From Thiosocius sp963808165 (GTDB lineage Bacteria > Pseudomonadota > Gammaproteobacteria > Chromatiales > Chromatiaceae): 64,000 nucleotides of DNA. The DNA is taken from the NCBI GenBank assembly GCA_963808165.1, contig CAWEET010000001.1, positions 482,778-546,777 of the forward strand. Reading direction: 5' to 3'. Below the pieces are notes generated by a model, which saw nothing but the letters and a program-made list of their open reading frames with translations, searched no databases and was not told the origin of the DNA. Positions 1-7,672 of this stretch are shown piece after piece. Position numbers and translations under genes: made by a program. How positions within the stretch are numbered: the stretch's first letter is position 1; each line of letters opens with the position of its first letter.

Positions 1-2
1 CG

Positions 3-1163
3 CGCTATCTGCCTGGCGTTACGCCGCTGCACGCCAAGATCTATGTGGGCGACGATGGCGCGACAATCGGTTCCAGCAACTTCACTGAGTCCGGACTCCG
101 GTTGCAGATGGAGGCCAATGCGCGGTTCAGCGCGACCCAGGAGTGCGTTCGCTACGCCGAGCTGAAACAGGTCGCCGAAAACCTCTGGACCATGGGTCGT
201 GACTATCGCGACAAGCTTATTGCCTTGCTAGAACAACTGCTACGCGTGGTGTCTTGGCAAGAAGCGCTCGCCAGGGCTTGTGCGGAGCTGCTCGAAGGTG
301 AGTGGGCGGAACGCTATCTACGCGGCGATTACCTCGCGGATGCTGCGAGCCTTTGGCCTTCACAGCGCCAGGGCATCGCGCAGGCGCTATATGTCCTTTC
401 GCACCAAGGCAGCGCACTGGTTGCCGATGCCACCGGTTCGGGAAAGACGCGTATGGGCGTCCATCTGATCGGTGCGATTCTGGATCAGATCCTGCGCAAG
501 GGCAGACTCCGCCAGGGCAAGGCGATTATGGTCTGCCCGCCGATAGTGGAGTCTTCTTGGGAGATGGAGTCGCACCTGGCGGCAGTGCCCTCGGATACCT
601 ATTCACACGGAAAGCTCAGCCACAGCCGTAGTCGCCGTCACGAACTGACGATTGAAGCCATGCGCCGGGCGCAGATCATGTGCGTCGATGAAGGGCACAA
701 CTTTCTCAACCTGAAGTCACAGCGCAGTCAGCACCTGTTGCGCAATATGGCGGACCATGTCTTGCTGTTCACTGCAACGCCAATCAACAAAAGCGTGGTC
801 GACCTGCTGCGCATCGCCGACATGCTGGGTGCCGATAATCTGGAGCCGTCAACGCTTAAGGCGTTCAAGAAGATGCTCGGGGTCAGGAGCATCAATCGTT
901 CTTTGACGGAGCAGGAGATTGAAACACTGCGCAAAGAGATCCAGTGGTTTACCGTGCGTCGGACCAAGAAAGTGCTTAATGGGCTGATTGAGCGAGAGCC
1001 AGAGCACTACGTGGACAAAGACGGTCGCCAATGTCGTTTTCCACGACACAAGCCCATCGTGTATGCCTTGGAAGAGCCAGGCAATGATCGCGAGCTGGCG
1101 CAGCAGATTCGTGATCTGGCAGATCAACTGGTCGGCGCGACCCATTTCGTGAAGACCATCTAA
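3..1163 (+). CDS. PLD-domain DEAD/SNF2-type helicase, N-terminal part (runs off left edge)
   Basis: The frame is open from base 3, so the gene starts before the window. Bases 30-53 encode a phospholipase-D HxKxxxxD motif (HAKIYVGD) followed by GSSNFTESGL, typical of PLD-like nuclease domains. A helicase ATPase core follows: Walker A ADATGSGKT near base 430, a DExH-type box CVDEGHNF near 685 and motif III LLFTATPINKS near 770. The frame then meets TAA at 1161-1163, with ATG directly after it in the same frame. The missing helicase C-lobe is encoded by the next reading frame, so this is one gene split by a nonsense codon. PLD-helicase proteins often sit in anti-phage or restriction loci; that role here is inference. 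Confidence 0.75.
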   Translation, partial: RYLPGVTPLHAKIYVGDDGATIGSSNFTESGLRLQMEANARFSATQECVRYAELKQVAENLWTMGRDYRDKLIALLEQLLRVVSWQEALARACAELLEGEWAERYLRGDYLADAASLWPSQRQGIAQALYVLSHQGSALVADATGSGKTRMGVHLIGAILDQILRKGRLRQGKAIMVCPPIVESSWEMESHLAAVPSDTYSHGKLSHSRSRRHELTIEAMRRAQIMCVDEGHNFLNLKSQRSQHLLRNMADHVLLFTATPINKSVVDLLRIADMLGADNLEPSTLKAFKKMLGVRSINRSLTEQEIETLRKEIQWFTVRRTKKVLNGLIEREPEHYVDKDGRQCRFPRHKPIVYALEEPGNDRELAQQIRDLADQLVGATHFVKTI

Positions 1164-2861
1164 ATGCCTGAGATCTTGCCGCAGCAGGGCGTGTCGGAAG
1201 AAAGGTTTCTACGGGGGCGCTTGAATTCAGCGAAGAAGCTAGCGCGCTACGTCGTTACATCGTCGCTACGCTCCTCACGAGCGGCGCTGGTAGAGCACCT
1301 GATTGGCACTCGTGTGGCTATCGAGCGGCTAGGCATCACGCGATTCAAAAAATCAAACGCAACGGGTGATGTGCTGGGGCAACTCGGAAGAATCGCAGGG
1401 AGTCCGCCAAAAAGTAAGCTAAGTATCGCGTTGCCAGAATGGTTGACGGACCCGATTGCCCACAAAGCAGCCTGTGAGCGCGATGCCGCTACTTATGCGG
1501 CGATTCTGGATCTTGTCATACGACTGAGCGATCAGCGGGAGCGCCGGAAGGCTACGCATCTGATAGGTCTTCTCAAAACCCATCAGCTGGTTCTGGCTTT
1601 CGACGGGAGGCCAATAACGATTGCGGTTATAAGGCAGCTGATAGAAGAGATGGCGGATAAGGTCAGTGTAATCGTGGCGACGGGGGATGCAGACTCGGAG
1701 CGCGCCTCTGCGATGGAGACATTTCGACTGGGCTCTGCGAAGAAGCGAACTATCGGCCTGTGCTCGGATAGCCTTTCAGAAGGCGTCAACCTGCAGCAGG
1801 CGTCTGCACTGGTTCACCTGGATATGCCCACTGTGGTCCGCATTGCAGAGCAGCGGGTGGGGCGCGTCGACCGAATGGATAGTCCACACGAGGTTATTGA
1901 AGCCTGGTGGCCAGAAGATGCGCCGGAGTTTGCACTTTCGACAGATGAAAGGTTCATCGAGCGGTATGAGACGGTTGAGAGTCTGCTTGGTTCCAACATG
2001 CCGTTGCCTGATGAGATGCAGCGGCATAGTGCTCCTGTGAGCCCCGACAAGGTAATTGAAGAGTATGAGAGGCAAGCCGAGATCGGAGCCTGGGATGGTA
2101 TTCAGGATGCTTTCGAGCCGGTGCGGCAGTTGGTGCAGAGATCAACCGGGTTGGTACCTCCCGATGTCTATGAGCATTATCGGCATATTTCAGCACGGGT
2201 CTTGTCGCGGGTCAGCGTAGTGCGGTCGAAAGCGCCGTGGGCATTCTTTTGTTTGACCGGGGGTGCCTTTGGGGCGCCACGATGGATCCTATTACCGAGT
2301 TTCATGGGTACGCCAGTGACTGAGCTCGGCAACGTATGTGGCGCGCTAAGGGAACGGTTGACGGATGAGACGGACAATCTCCCCTTTGATGAGCGCGGCG
2401 CATCTTTGTTGACGAAGTTCCTTAATCGCTTGGACGAGGCTGAGCGATCATTGCTACCGCGGCGCAAGCAGCGGGCGCTTGAGGAAATGAGGATAGTTGT
2501 TGGGAAACTAGCCGAAGAGGCTGGAGCGACGAGTAAACAGGAACATGTCGATCACTTGGTGAACATCATCGAGATGCTCGATCAGAACGTCCCAGGCTAT
2601 CAGCCTGACTGGGATGAAGTGGCAGGCCGATGGCTCGATGTGATTCGCCCCGTCTGGTTCGAGATGCTGACCAAGCGTAAGCGTTCGCGTCCCTTGTTGT
2701 TAAAGGATATTCGCAACGAATTGCTCGCCCGGGGGCCATGGTTGACCGACCAGATACTCAACAGGTTTCGTGAGTTCCCTGTCCTACCCGGTCCTGAGGA
2801 GCGAGTGAAGGCCTGTATCTTAGGTGTGTCCCGATCTCGTCAGCCGATCTGGCCGGTGTGA
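1164..2861 (+). CDS. Helicase C-terminal part, in frame after a stop codon
   Basis: This 565-residue frame begins at the ATG that directly follows the TAA ending the upstream helicase half and is in the same frame. It carries the second RecA lobe: SDSLSEGVNLQQA (motif V region) and AEQRVGRVDRM (motif VI with arginine fingers) around residues 205-240, then a long alpha-helical C-terminal region. Neither half alone would be a working helicase. Either the gene is inactivated by one nonsense change, or TAAATG allows reinitiation to give a two-chain enzyme. No separate ribosome binding site is visible, which favours a pseudogene or a coupled restart over an independent gene. Confidence 0.7.
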   Translation: MPEILPQQGVSEERFLRGRLNSAKKLARYVVTSSLRSSRAALVEHLIGTRVAIERLGITRFKKSNATGDVLGQLGRIAGSPPKSKLSIALPEWLTDPIAHKAACERDAATYAAILDLVIRLSDQRERRKATHLIGLLKTHQLVLAFDGRPITIAVIRQLIEEMADKVSVIVATGDADSERASAMETFRLGSAKKRTIGLCSDSLSEGVNLQQASALVHLDMPTVVRIAEQRVGRVDRMDSPHEVIEAWWPEDAPEFALSTDERFIERYETVESLLGSNMPLPDEMQRHSAPVSPDKVIEEYERQAEIGAWDGIQDAFEPVRQLVQRSTGLVPPDVYEHYRHISARVLSRVSVVRSKAPWAFFCLTGGAFGAPRWILLPSFMGTPVTELGNVCGALRERLTDETDNLPFDERGASLLTKFLNRLDEAERSLLPRRKQRALEEMRIVVGKLAEEAGATSKQEHVDHLVNIIEMLDQNVPGYQPDWDEVAGRWLDVIRPVWFEMLTKRKRSRPLLLKDIRNELLARGPWLTDQILNRFREFPVLPGPEERVKACILGVSRSRQPIWPV

Positions 2862-2934
2862 TGGCCACCGTTTCTGAATGTTGGCGAAACTGTCGGTGGC
2901 CGTTGGTAACGCCGTGCTAACTGCTTGAGTAAAG

Positions 2935-3125
2935 TAGAAAAACCCCTCCGTGCAACACTTCTGGCCGAACCTTTTCCTGGGGCGGTGGCTCAAGGGGATA
3001 GCCTTCCAAAAGTCTAAGAAATGAATGAGTTAAGTTTCGGGCAAAACCAAAGGTCTGCGCAAATCAGGCGGTTAGGGGGCGTGGGAGAAGAGAGTGGGTC
3101 GCTTCGATATTCTCAGCGGTTGAAT
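2935..3125 (+). repeat. Dispersed repeat family R, copy 1 (subfamily B, 5'-truncated)
   Basis: The copy contains the shared core CTGGCCGAACCTTTTCCTGG at 2961-2980 and the subfamily-B middle (ATGAATGAGTTAAGTTTCGG near 3021-3040). It lacks the first ~45 bp seen in full copies. It occupies most of the intergenic space between the helicase and the convergent metal-permease gene. No coding signal is evident. Confidence 0.85.
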
Positions 3126-3146
3126 TTATGTCCGACTTTGGTCTCC

Positions 3147-3917
3147 TTACCTCGCACCGGGGCTATTGGGGCGGGACCGGTCAACACCGAAAAACAAACC
3201 AAATATCATCCCGACAATCGCCATTGACCAGACCACGCTAGGTCCGGTGGGTAGGTCCGTCAGGAGCGACCCTACCGATCCGAGGAGATAGCCCGCTATT
3301 CCGACGCTGTACGCCGCCATCAGGCGTCGATGCCTTCTGGTTGCCAGCGCCGGAATAATCAGACTGGCAAATACCAGATATACGCCTACCAGTTGGACGG
3401 ACGTTGTAACGCTCAACGCAAACAACACGTAGAACAGGGTCGGACTAGCTGCGGCGTTGCCCTGGAACCAGAGTGCCAGGATGGCGGACGACAAAGCGAT
3501 TGGAATCCAGAGATCCTCATAGGTGACCCAAAGCAGTTGGCCTGCCAGCAGGTCTTTGAGCCGCTCGCCACCATGTGGATCGTTCGCCAGGATCAGCAGC
3601 GCTGCGGTGACAGCAAGCACGAAGATGACACCGATCAGTGCCTCCAATACGTCGCCCCAATGTCGTTCCGCCCAACGCAGTCCCACCGAACCACCGAGTG
3701 CCGCAAGAAAGGCCGATAACTGAACTGCCCATCCTGGTGGTGCTTCGCTCATGAAGTAGACCAGGATGACGCCCAGTCCTGCGAGTTGTGCGATGGCCAG
3801 ATCGATGAAAATGATCCCCCTCGCCAGGACTTGCCGCCCTAGCGGTACGTGGGTGCTGAGCACTACTGCTCCTGCGAGCAGGGGCGGCCCGAGCAAAGAT
3901 AGATCGATCAGGTTCAC
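3147..3917 (-). CDS. znuB: Metal (zinc/manganese-type) ABC transporter permease, ZnuB-like
   Basis: This 256-residue, very hydrophobic protein has about seven membrane segments and matches the ABC-3 (ZnuB/MntB) permease family in length and layout. It would form the inner-membrane channel for a divalent metal brought by the binding protein encoded just upstream. The GTG start overlaps the stop of that gene (ACGTGA), so the two are translationally coupled. It is the last gene of a four-gene operon, and no ATPase gene accompanies it. Zinc as the substrate is inferred from the candidate Zur site and the His-rich partners; manganese or iron are alternatives. Confidence 0.85.
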   Translation of the reverse strand: MNLIDLSLLGPPLLAGAVVLSTHVPLGRQVLARGIIFIDLAIAQLAGLGVILVYFMSEAPPGWAVQLSAFLAALGGSVGLRWAERHWGDVLEALIGVIFVLAVTAALLILANDPHGGERLKDLLAGQLLWVTYEDLWIPIALSSAILALWFQGNAAASPTLFYVLFALSVTTSVQLVGVYLVFASLIIPALATRRHRRLMAAYSVGIAGYLLGSVGSLLTDLPTGPSVVWSMAIVGMIFGLFFGVDRSRPNSPGAR

Positions 3918-4813
3918 GTTCTTACCGACTCGGAAAGCCGTCGGATGATCTCGTCGAAAAAACCGAATAGATCATCGCTGTTCGGTACGGCTCCCACTGT
4001 ATGCGGCAGTACGACAACCGGGGTGCCCGTCTGCTCCTGGAGCCAAGCCGAAGGTTTCGTATCGTTCGCTGGTGAAAGGATGATCAAATCGGCTTGCTGC
4101 TTCTTTAGATCCGCGAGGTGTGCCATGTTGGGTGGGATGCCGGGTTTCGGCTCCAGCGAACCGGTACGCTGCATACCCAGCCAGTCCAGCAGGTAGACCC
4201 ATTCGCGATGATGAACCACAGCGCGCTTGCCTTTGAGTCCTTCGGCTTGGGCCTGCCAGCGTTCGATCGACGAGTTCCACTGCGTTACGAAATCCTGCAG
4301 TCGGCTCTCGTAAGTGGGCATGTTGCCTGGATCCAGTTGTTGAAGCCTCGACGACAGGGCCTTCGCGACTTCGAGCACGCGGCGGGGGTCCAGCTGGATG
4401 TGCGGATTACCGTCACCGTGTACATCACCCTCCGCGCGGTCCAGCTTGGCAGGCTTATCCAGTAACACGACCTGTTGAGTCGCTTCAAAGTACCCCGGCT
4501 TGCCTGGCAGCACCTTGGGATTCCTGGCGCGTCGCTGCAACATTGGCATCCAACCTGTTTCCAGTTCGGCGCCTGTGCACACGGCCAGATCGGCCGAGCG
4601 CAGTTTCGCGATCAGCGACGGCCTGGCCTGCACATAGTGCGGATCCTGTCCGGCGTGCGTGGCGGCGAACACCTTGGCATGTTCACCGGCCAGTTCCTCG
4701 GTCAATGCCGCCCACTCCGGCTCACAGGCGAAGATATTTAGCTTCGCGTGGACCGAACCTGTCAGTAAGCATGCAACTAACAAACCGACTAGTTGTCTGA
4801 CTTGAGATTTCAT
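3914..4813 (-). CDS. znuA: Periplasmic metal-binding lipocalin-unrelated SBP of ABC transporter, ZnuA-like
   Basis: This is a cluster A-I solute-binding protein, not a lipocalin. The N terminus MKSQVRQLVGLLVACLLT is a signal peptide ending near SVHA. Candidate metal ligands sit in DPHY (GQDPHY), NPHIQLDP, VHHREW and a C-terminal acidic loop, the usual His/His/His/Asp set. A short His/Asp stretch (GDVHGDGNPH) resembles the zinc-specific loop of ZnuA. I chose ATG 4813 over the longer frame to 4831 because AAGGAGT stands 7 nt upstream of it. It lies between an outer-membrane protein gene and the permease gene, in one operon. Confidence 0.85.
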   Translation of the reverse strand: MKSQVRQLVGLLVACLLTGSVHAKLNIFACEPEWAALTEELAGEHAKVFAATHAGQDPHYVQARPSLIAKLRSADLAVCTGAELETGWMPMLQRRARNPKVLPGKPGYFEATQQVVLLDKPAKLDRAEGDVHGDGNPHIQLDPRRVLEVAKALSSRLQQLDPGNMPTYESRLQDFVTQWNSSIERWQAQAEGLKGKRAVVHHREWVYLLDWLGMQRTGSLEPKPGIPPNMAHLADLKKQQADLIILSPANDTKPSAWLQEQTGTPVVVLPHTVGAVPNSDDLFGFFDEIIRRLSESVRT

Positions 4814-4833
4814 CAACAGACTCCTTCGCACCG

Positions 4834-6252
4834 TTAGTACTGGTGAGCGCCATGGGCACCCAGGGTCATGATGTACTGCAGGTAAATCTGGTCATCGGTG
4901 TCTTCGCGGGAATCGTCGCGTGCATACTGCAGGCGTAGACGACTGAACTCACTGGGTGACCAGTCGACCATTGCAGCCCAGCGATGGGGGTCGTCACTAC
5001 CGCTTTGATAGCCTGATTCCTCGAAGATGTCGTCGTCGGCCTCGCCGGTCGTATTGCTGATCATCGTGAGGTCGTTGTCGGCACTCAGGTGGTCGTAACG
5101 CAGGCCGGCGCGCCACTGCCGATTGAACTGTAATATCCCCTGCAGATACCCACCGTCCTGGTCGCCGTCGTAGTCGAACAGGGCATCGCCAGCGCCTTCG
5201 CTCAGTGAAACCTGTCCATCCTCGTCCCGCCAGAAGTACTCGCCCTGGAATATCAGTGCCCTTTCACCGCCCAGATCTATCTTCCAAACGGCATCGAGTG
5301 CCGTCAGGTCGGAGTCGCCGTTGAAACTGGGGCTTTCACCACCGTGGTCGTGGGCATGACCACCTGCCGACCGATCATCAACATCGACATCCATTCGTGA
5401 TATGCCGAGCTGCCAGCTGTTGTGCTGTCCGATGTCTCCGCCGACCTTGGTAAAGAGGTTTTGCACGGCTCCGAAATCTCCGGAGTTACCTCCACCCGGG
5501 TAGTTGTCGCCGCGCAAGGTCTCTGCACCGACCTCCACGAACAGCTCATCGAGCGGTGCGATCCAGCTGGCACGGATACCGTCGTCGCGATACTGGCCGC
5601 CGAGGAACGCTTGATAGGCCAGCGGCGCATCGGCGAAATCCCAGGTATGGGTGTGCTTTTCATTGAGGTAACCGACGGACGAATAAAACCGGCCAAAGCG
5701 TAAGCCGAGGCCTGCCGGCAGTGCCAGCGTGTCGACGAAGGCCTCTTCCAGATCGACTTCGATTTCGCCGTCATGCGTGTGCAGTCCAATCGTTGTCTGG
5801 CCGTAAAAAAGATTGTCGACGCTGGCCGACGCCGTCAGCTCGGTTTCCCAAAGTGACAGCCCTTCGTCCTGCAAGCGGGCTTCGCCGCCGAGCGGCATGC
5901 CCTCAAGATGAAAATCCTCCGGATCTTCAGAGTATGAGGCGTATCCACCCTGCAACACTAGGCTTATCGCAGGATTGAAGCGGTTGTCACCGGTGCGCGG
6001 TTTCGCCTGAACCCGTTCTTCAACGGCGACAATCTTGCCTTCGGTCGACTTGGCCGTTTCCTCGGCTGTCGCGGCACGTGCCTCGGCCTGCTGAACACGT
6101 TGCTCCAAAGCTTGGATCTGTTGCTCGTGTTGCCGCTTCATCTCCAGGATCATTCGCTTCAGTTCAGCGATATCGGCTGAATCGGCTGAAAACGCACTCA
6201 CGGGAAAGCTTAACCCAGCCACCACGGCCGCATGCAAAAGGGTTCTGTTCAT
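4834..6252 (-). CDS. Outer-membrane beta-barrel (porin-like) protein with N-terminal coiled coil
   Basis: The 472-residue product has a clear signal peptide (cut after VSAFSA), then a charged coiled coil of about 60 residues, then alternating-strand sequence rich in aromatic residues that ends LQYIMTLGAHGAHQY. This fits a trimeric porin-like or DcaP/OprP-type barrel, with the coiled coil at the periplasmic end. Several His/Asp-rich loops (GGHAHDHGG, HTHTWDF, LHTHDGE) suggest metal binding at the cell surface. It starts at ATG 6252 behind GGAG, 8 nt away. Its place in the ZnuA/ZnuB operon suggests it passes zinc through the outer membrane without TonB, which is inference. Confidence 0.75.
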   Translation of the reverse strand: MNRTLLHAAVVAGLSFPVSAFSADSADIAELKRMILEMKRQHEQQIQALEQRVQQAEARAATAEETAKSTEGKIVAVEERVQAKPRTGDNRFNPAISLVLQGGYASYSEDPEDFHLEGMPLGGEARLQDEGLSLWETELTASASVDNLFYGQTTIGLHTHDGEIEVDLEEAFVDTLALPAGLGLRFGRFYSSVGYLNEKHTHTWDFADAPLAYQAFLGGQYRDDGIRASWIAPLDELFVEVGAETLRGDNYPGGGNSGDFGAVQNLFTKVGGDIGQHNSWQLGISRMDVDVDDRSAGGHAHDHGGESPSFNGDSDLTALDAVWKIDLGGERALIFQGEYFWRDEDGQVSLSEGAGDALFDYDGDQDGGYLQGILQFNRQWRAGLRYDHLSADNDLTMISNTTGEADDDIFEESGYQSGSDDPHRWAAMVDWSPSEFSRLRLQYARDDSREDTDDQIYLQYIMTLGAHGAHQY

Positions 6253-6318
6253 CGATATATCTCCGACGCAATAAAAACCGCTTCTCTAATTGAGAAGCAA
6301 ACTAACTAATCCAATGAT

Positions 6319-6651
6319 TTATGCGATCGAAGAAGGTGAGGGTGGTGCGCGGCCCTGATAGGCCGTAAGAAGTCTTGAGGTGAAGTTATTGGAGCAAAGG
6401 TTTGGAAGCCGATTTGCGTGAAACTGGGCGCCTGAAATAACGACTGTGTCGCTGCTGCCGTGATCAAGGTTGGAGCTCAGAATGCACAGCTGACAGACTT
6501 CTTTGCTGTGCTCGTCACGATCGGCGTCTTCAAGGTGTTCGAGCCCGTGCAGCTGTGAGAACAACTGAGCGACGAGCAGCAACCAAGCCAGTGCAATGAA
6601 GTGCAGCCTGCCTCGGGTAGAAGGTTTGCGTGGTGTAGTGGCTCGGTACAC
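6319..6651 (-). CDS. Small DUF2946-like protein, first gene of the metal operon
   Basis: The 110-residue protein has one N-terminal membrane segment (IALAWLLLVAQLFSQ), then HGLEHL and a CQLC motif followed by a His. This pattern resembles the DUF2946 family, small exported proteins often found beside metal-transport genes. The frame starts with GTG 6651 and no strong ribosome site is visible, so the start is uncertain. It lies 66 bp upstream of the outer-membrane gene and 25 bp downstream of a candidate Zur operator, so it is probably the operon leader gene. The Cys/His set could bind metal; this is inference. Confidence 0.6.
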   Translation of the reverse strand: MYRATTPRKPSTRGRLHFIALAWLLLVAQLFSQLHGLEHLEDADRDEHSKEVCQLCILSSNLDHGSSDTVVISGAQFHANRLPNLCSNNFTSRLLTAYQGRAPPSPSSIA

Positions 6652-6675
6652 GCGGAAAGGTTATCAGATCCGTTG

Positions 6676-6690
6676 TGTTATATCATTACA
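6676..6690. promoter_or_regulatory. Candidate Zur operator
   Basis: TGTTATATCATTACA is an imperfect 15-bp palindrome close to the enterobacterial and pseudomonad Zur consensus core (TGTTATAnTATAACA). It lies 25 bp upstream of the first gene of the metal-uptake operon and within AT-rich DNA that could hold a promoter. Repression by zinc-bound Zur is the expected behaviour. Confidence 0.55.
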
Positions 6691-6702
6691 TTGCTGGTTG
6701 TA

Positions 6703-6940
6703 GACAGAATTGTCGGCGCTCATTCTTTCCACCTCTCTAACCCCGCAGAATCCGCAGAAAAACCCCTCCGGGCAACACTTCTGGCCGAACCTTTTCCTGG
6801 GGCGGTGGCTCAAGGGGTTGACCTGGTGTTTGCGAAGGAATTCAGACGATTATGAAGCAGTGGATTGCGAATGCCCACGGGGATCAGCGAGTTAGGTGCT
6901 TGCGGGAGAAGAGAGTGGGTCGCTTCGATTTTCGCATCGG
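6703..6940 (+). repeat. Dispersed repeat family R, copy 2 (subfamily A, full length)
   Basis: Holds the conserved left part (CTCTCTAACCCCGCAGAATC), the core CTGGCCGAACCTTTTCCTGG at 6781-6800, and the subfamily-A middle (GCGAAGGAATTCAG near 6832). The right end is GGGTCGCTTCGATTTTCGC. It lies upstream of the zinc-type operon promoter. Confidence 0.85.
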
Positions 6941-7130
6941 TACGAATGTTCAGCAAAGAACCCTGAACACCTCGGTTAGGGAGGCAAAAACACCAACTAT
7001 CTCGGTGACCGACACCATTCAACCCCTACACCTCCTGCGCTCAAAGAATAGGCTGGAGGCGTCTACCGTGGTGGGGGAAGTCTACTGTGGATGAAAGATC
7101 TGTCATCTGTCCTTTTTAACGCGCGTAGTT

Positions 7131-7149
7131 ACAATTCGCCACCCGCAGG
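7131..7149 (-). repeat. Solo terminal repeat of the GGCGAATT-ended IS family
   Basis: TTACAATTCGCCACCCGCA matches the end ATTCGCCACCCACAC seen at 41480 and 53840. No transposase remains beside it, so it is a relic end. Confidence 0.45.
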
Positions 7150-7165
7150 CTTGGGGCGGCGCATT

Positions 7166-7408
7166 TCAGCCCCAGATATCGCTGTTTGGACGCTTGGCCT
7201 TGAGATACAGCATCTCGACCTTGTTACGTGCCCAGGGTGTCTTGCGCAGTAACTTCAGGCTGGAGTTGATGCTCGGGTCTTTGGCGAAGCACTTGATCCT
7301 GATCCGGCGGGCAAGTTCCTCCCAGCCATAGATCTCCACCAGTTCTGTCAGCAACGCTTTCAGTGTGATGCCGTGCAGCGGGTCTCCGGCTCCGGATTCG
7401 TTTGTCAC
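7166..7408 (-). CDS. VF530-family (DUF2132) DNA-binding-like protein
   Basis: The last 80 residues of a longer open frame (to 7582) match VF530 proteins: DPLHGITL, YGWEELARRI, then KDPSINSSLKLLRKTPWAR near the C terminus. This family is a small helical fold in proteobacteria thought to bind nucleic acid; its function is not settled. I place the start at GTG 7408 because the upstream part does not resemble the family and because GTG overlaps the stop of the RRM gene (AAGTGA), a coupling signal. It is the third gene of a compact unit with an ABC-F gene and an RRM gene. Confidence 0.8.
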   Translation of the reverse strand: MTNESGAGDPLHGITLKALLTELVEIYGWEELARRIRIKCFAKDPSINSSLKLLRKTPWARNKVEMLYLKAKRPNSDIWG

Positions 7409-7668
7409 TTGCGATTTTCCGATGCCGTCTTCGGCCCAGCTCTTTTGACCCGGATGATCTGTCCGTCGACGGATTTGCCGTTGAGCGTTTTCATCGCCGC
7501 CTTGGCCTCGCCCTCGCGCGGCATCTCGACAAAGCCAAAGCCCTTCGAGGTGCCGGCTTTCTGATCCATGACCAGCGTGCACGACTGGACCGTGCCGAGC
7601 GCTTCGAACATCCCCAGCAGTGCGGCTTCGCTGGTGTTGCGGGCCAGATTGCGGACCAGAAGTTTCAT
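7405..7668 (-). CDS. RRM-domain RNA-binding protein
   Basis: The 87-residue product from ATG 7668 is almost entirely one RNA-recognition motif: RNP2 is KLLVRNL at the N terminus and RNP1 is KGFGFVEM near residue 42. Such short RRM proteins occur in many proteobacteria and cyanobacteria and bind single-stranded RNA. The start is set after the ABC-F stop, only 4 nt away (TAACCCGATG); the longer frame to 7725 would run inside the ABC-F gene. The C-terminal tail is basic. The linkage to a translation-factor-like ABC-F gene suggests a role in RNA handling or translation, an inference. Confidence 0.85.
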   Translation of the reverse strand: MKLLVRNLARNTSEAALLGMFEALGTVQSCTLVMDQKAGTSKGFGFVEMPREGEAKAAMKTLNGKSVDGQIIRVKRAGPKTASENRK

Positions 7669-7672
7669 CGGG

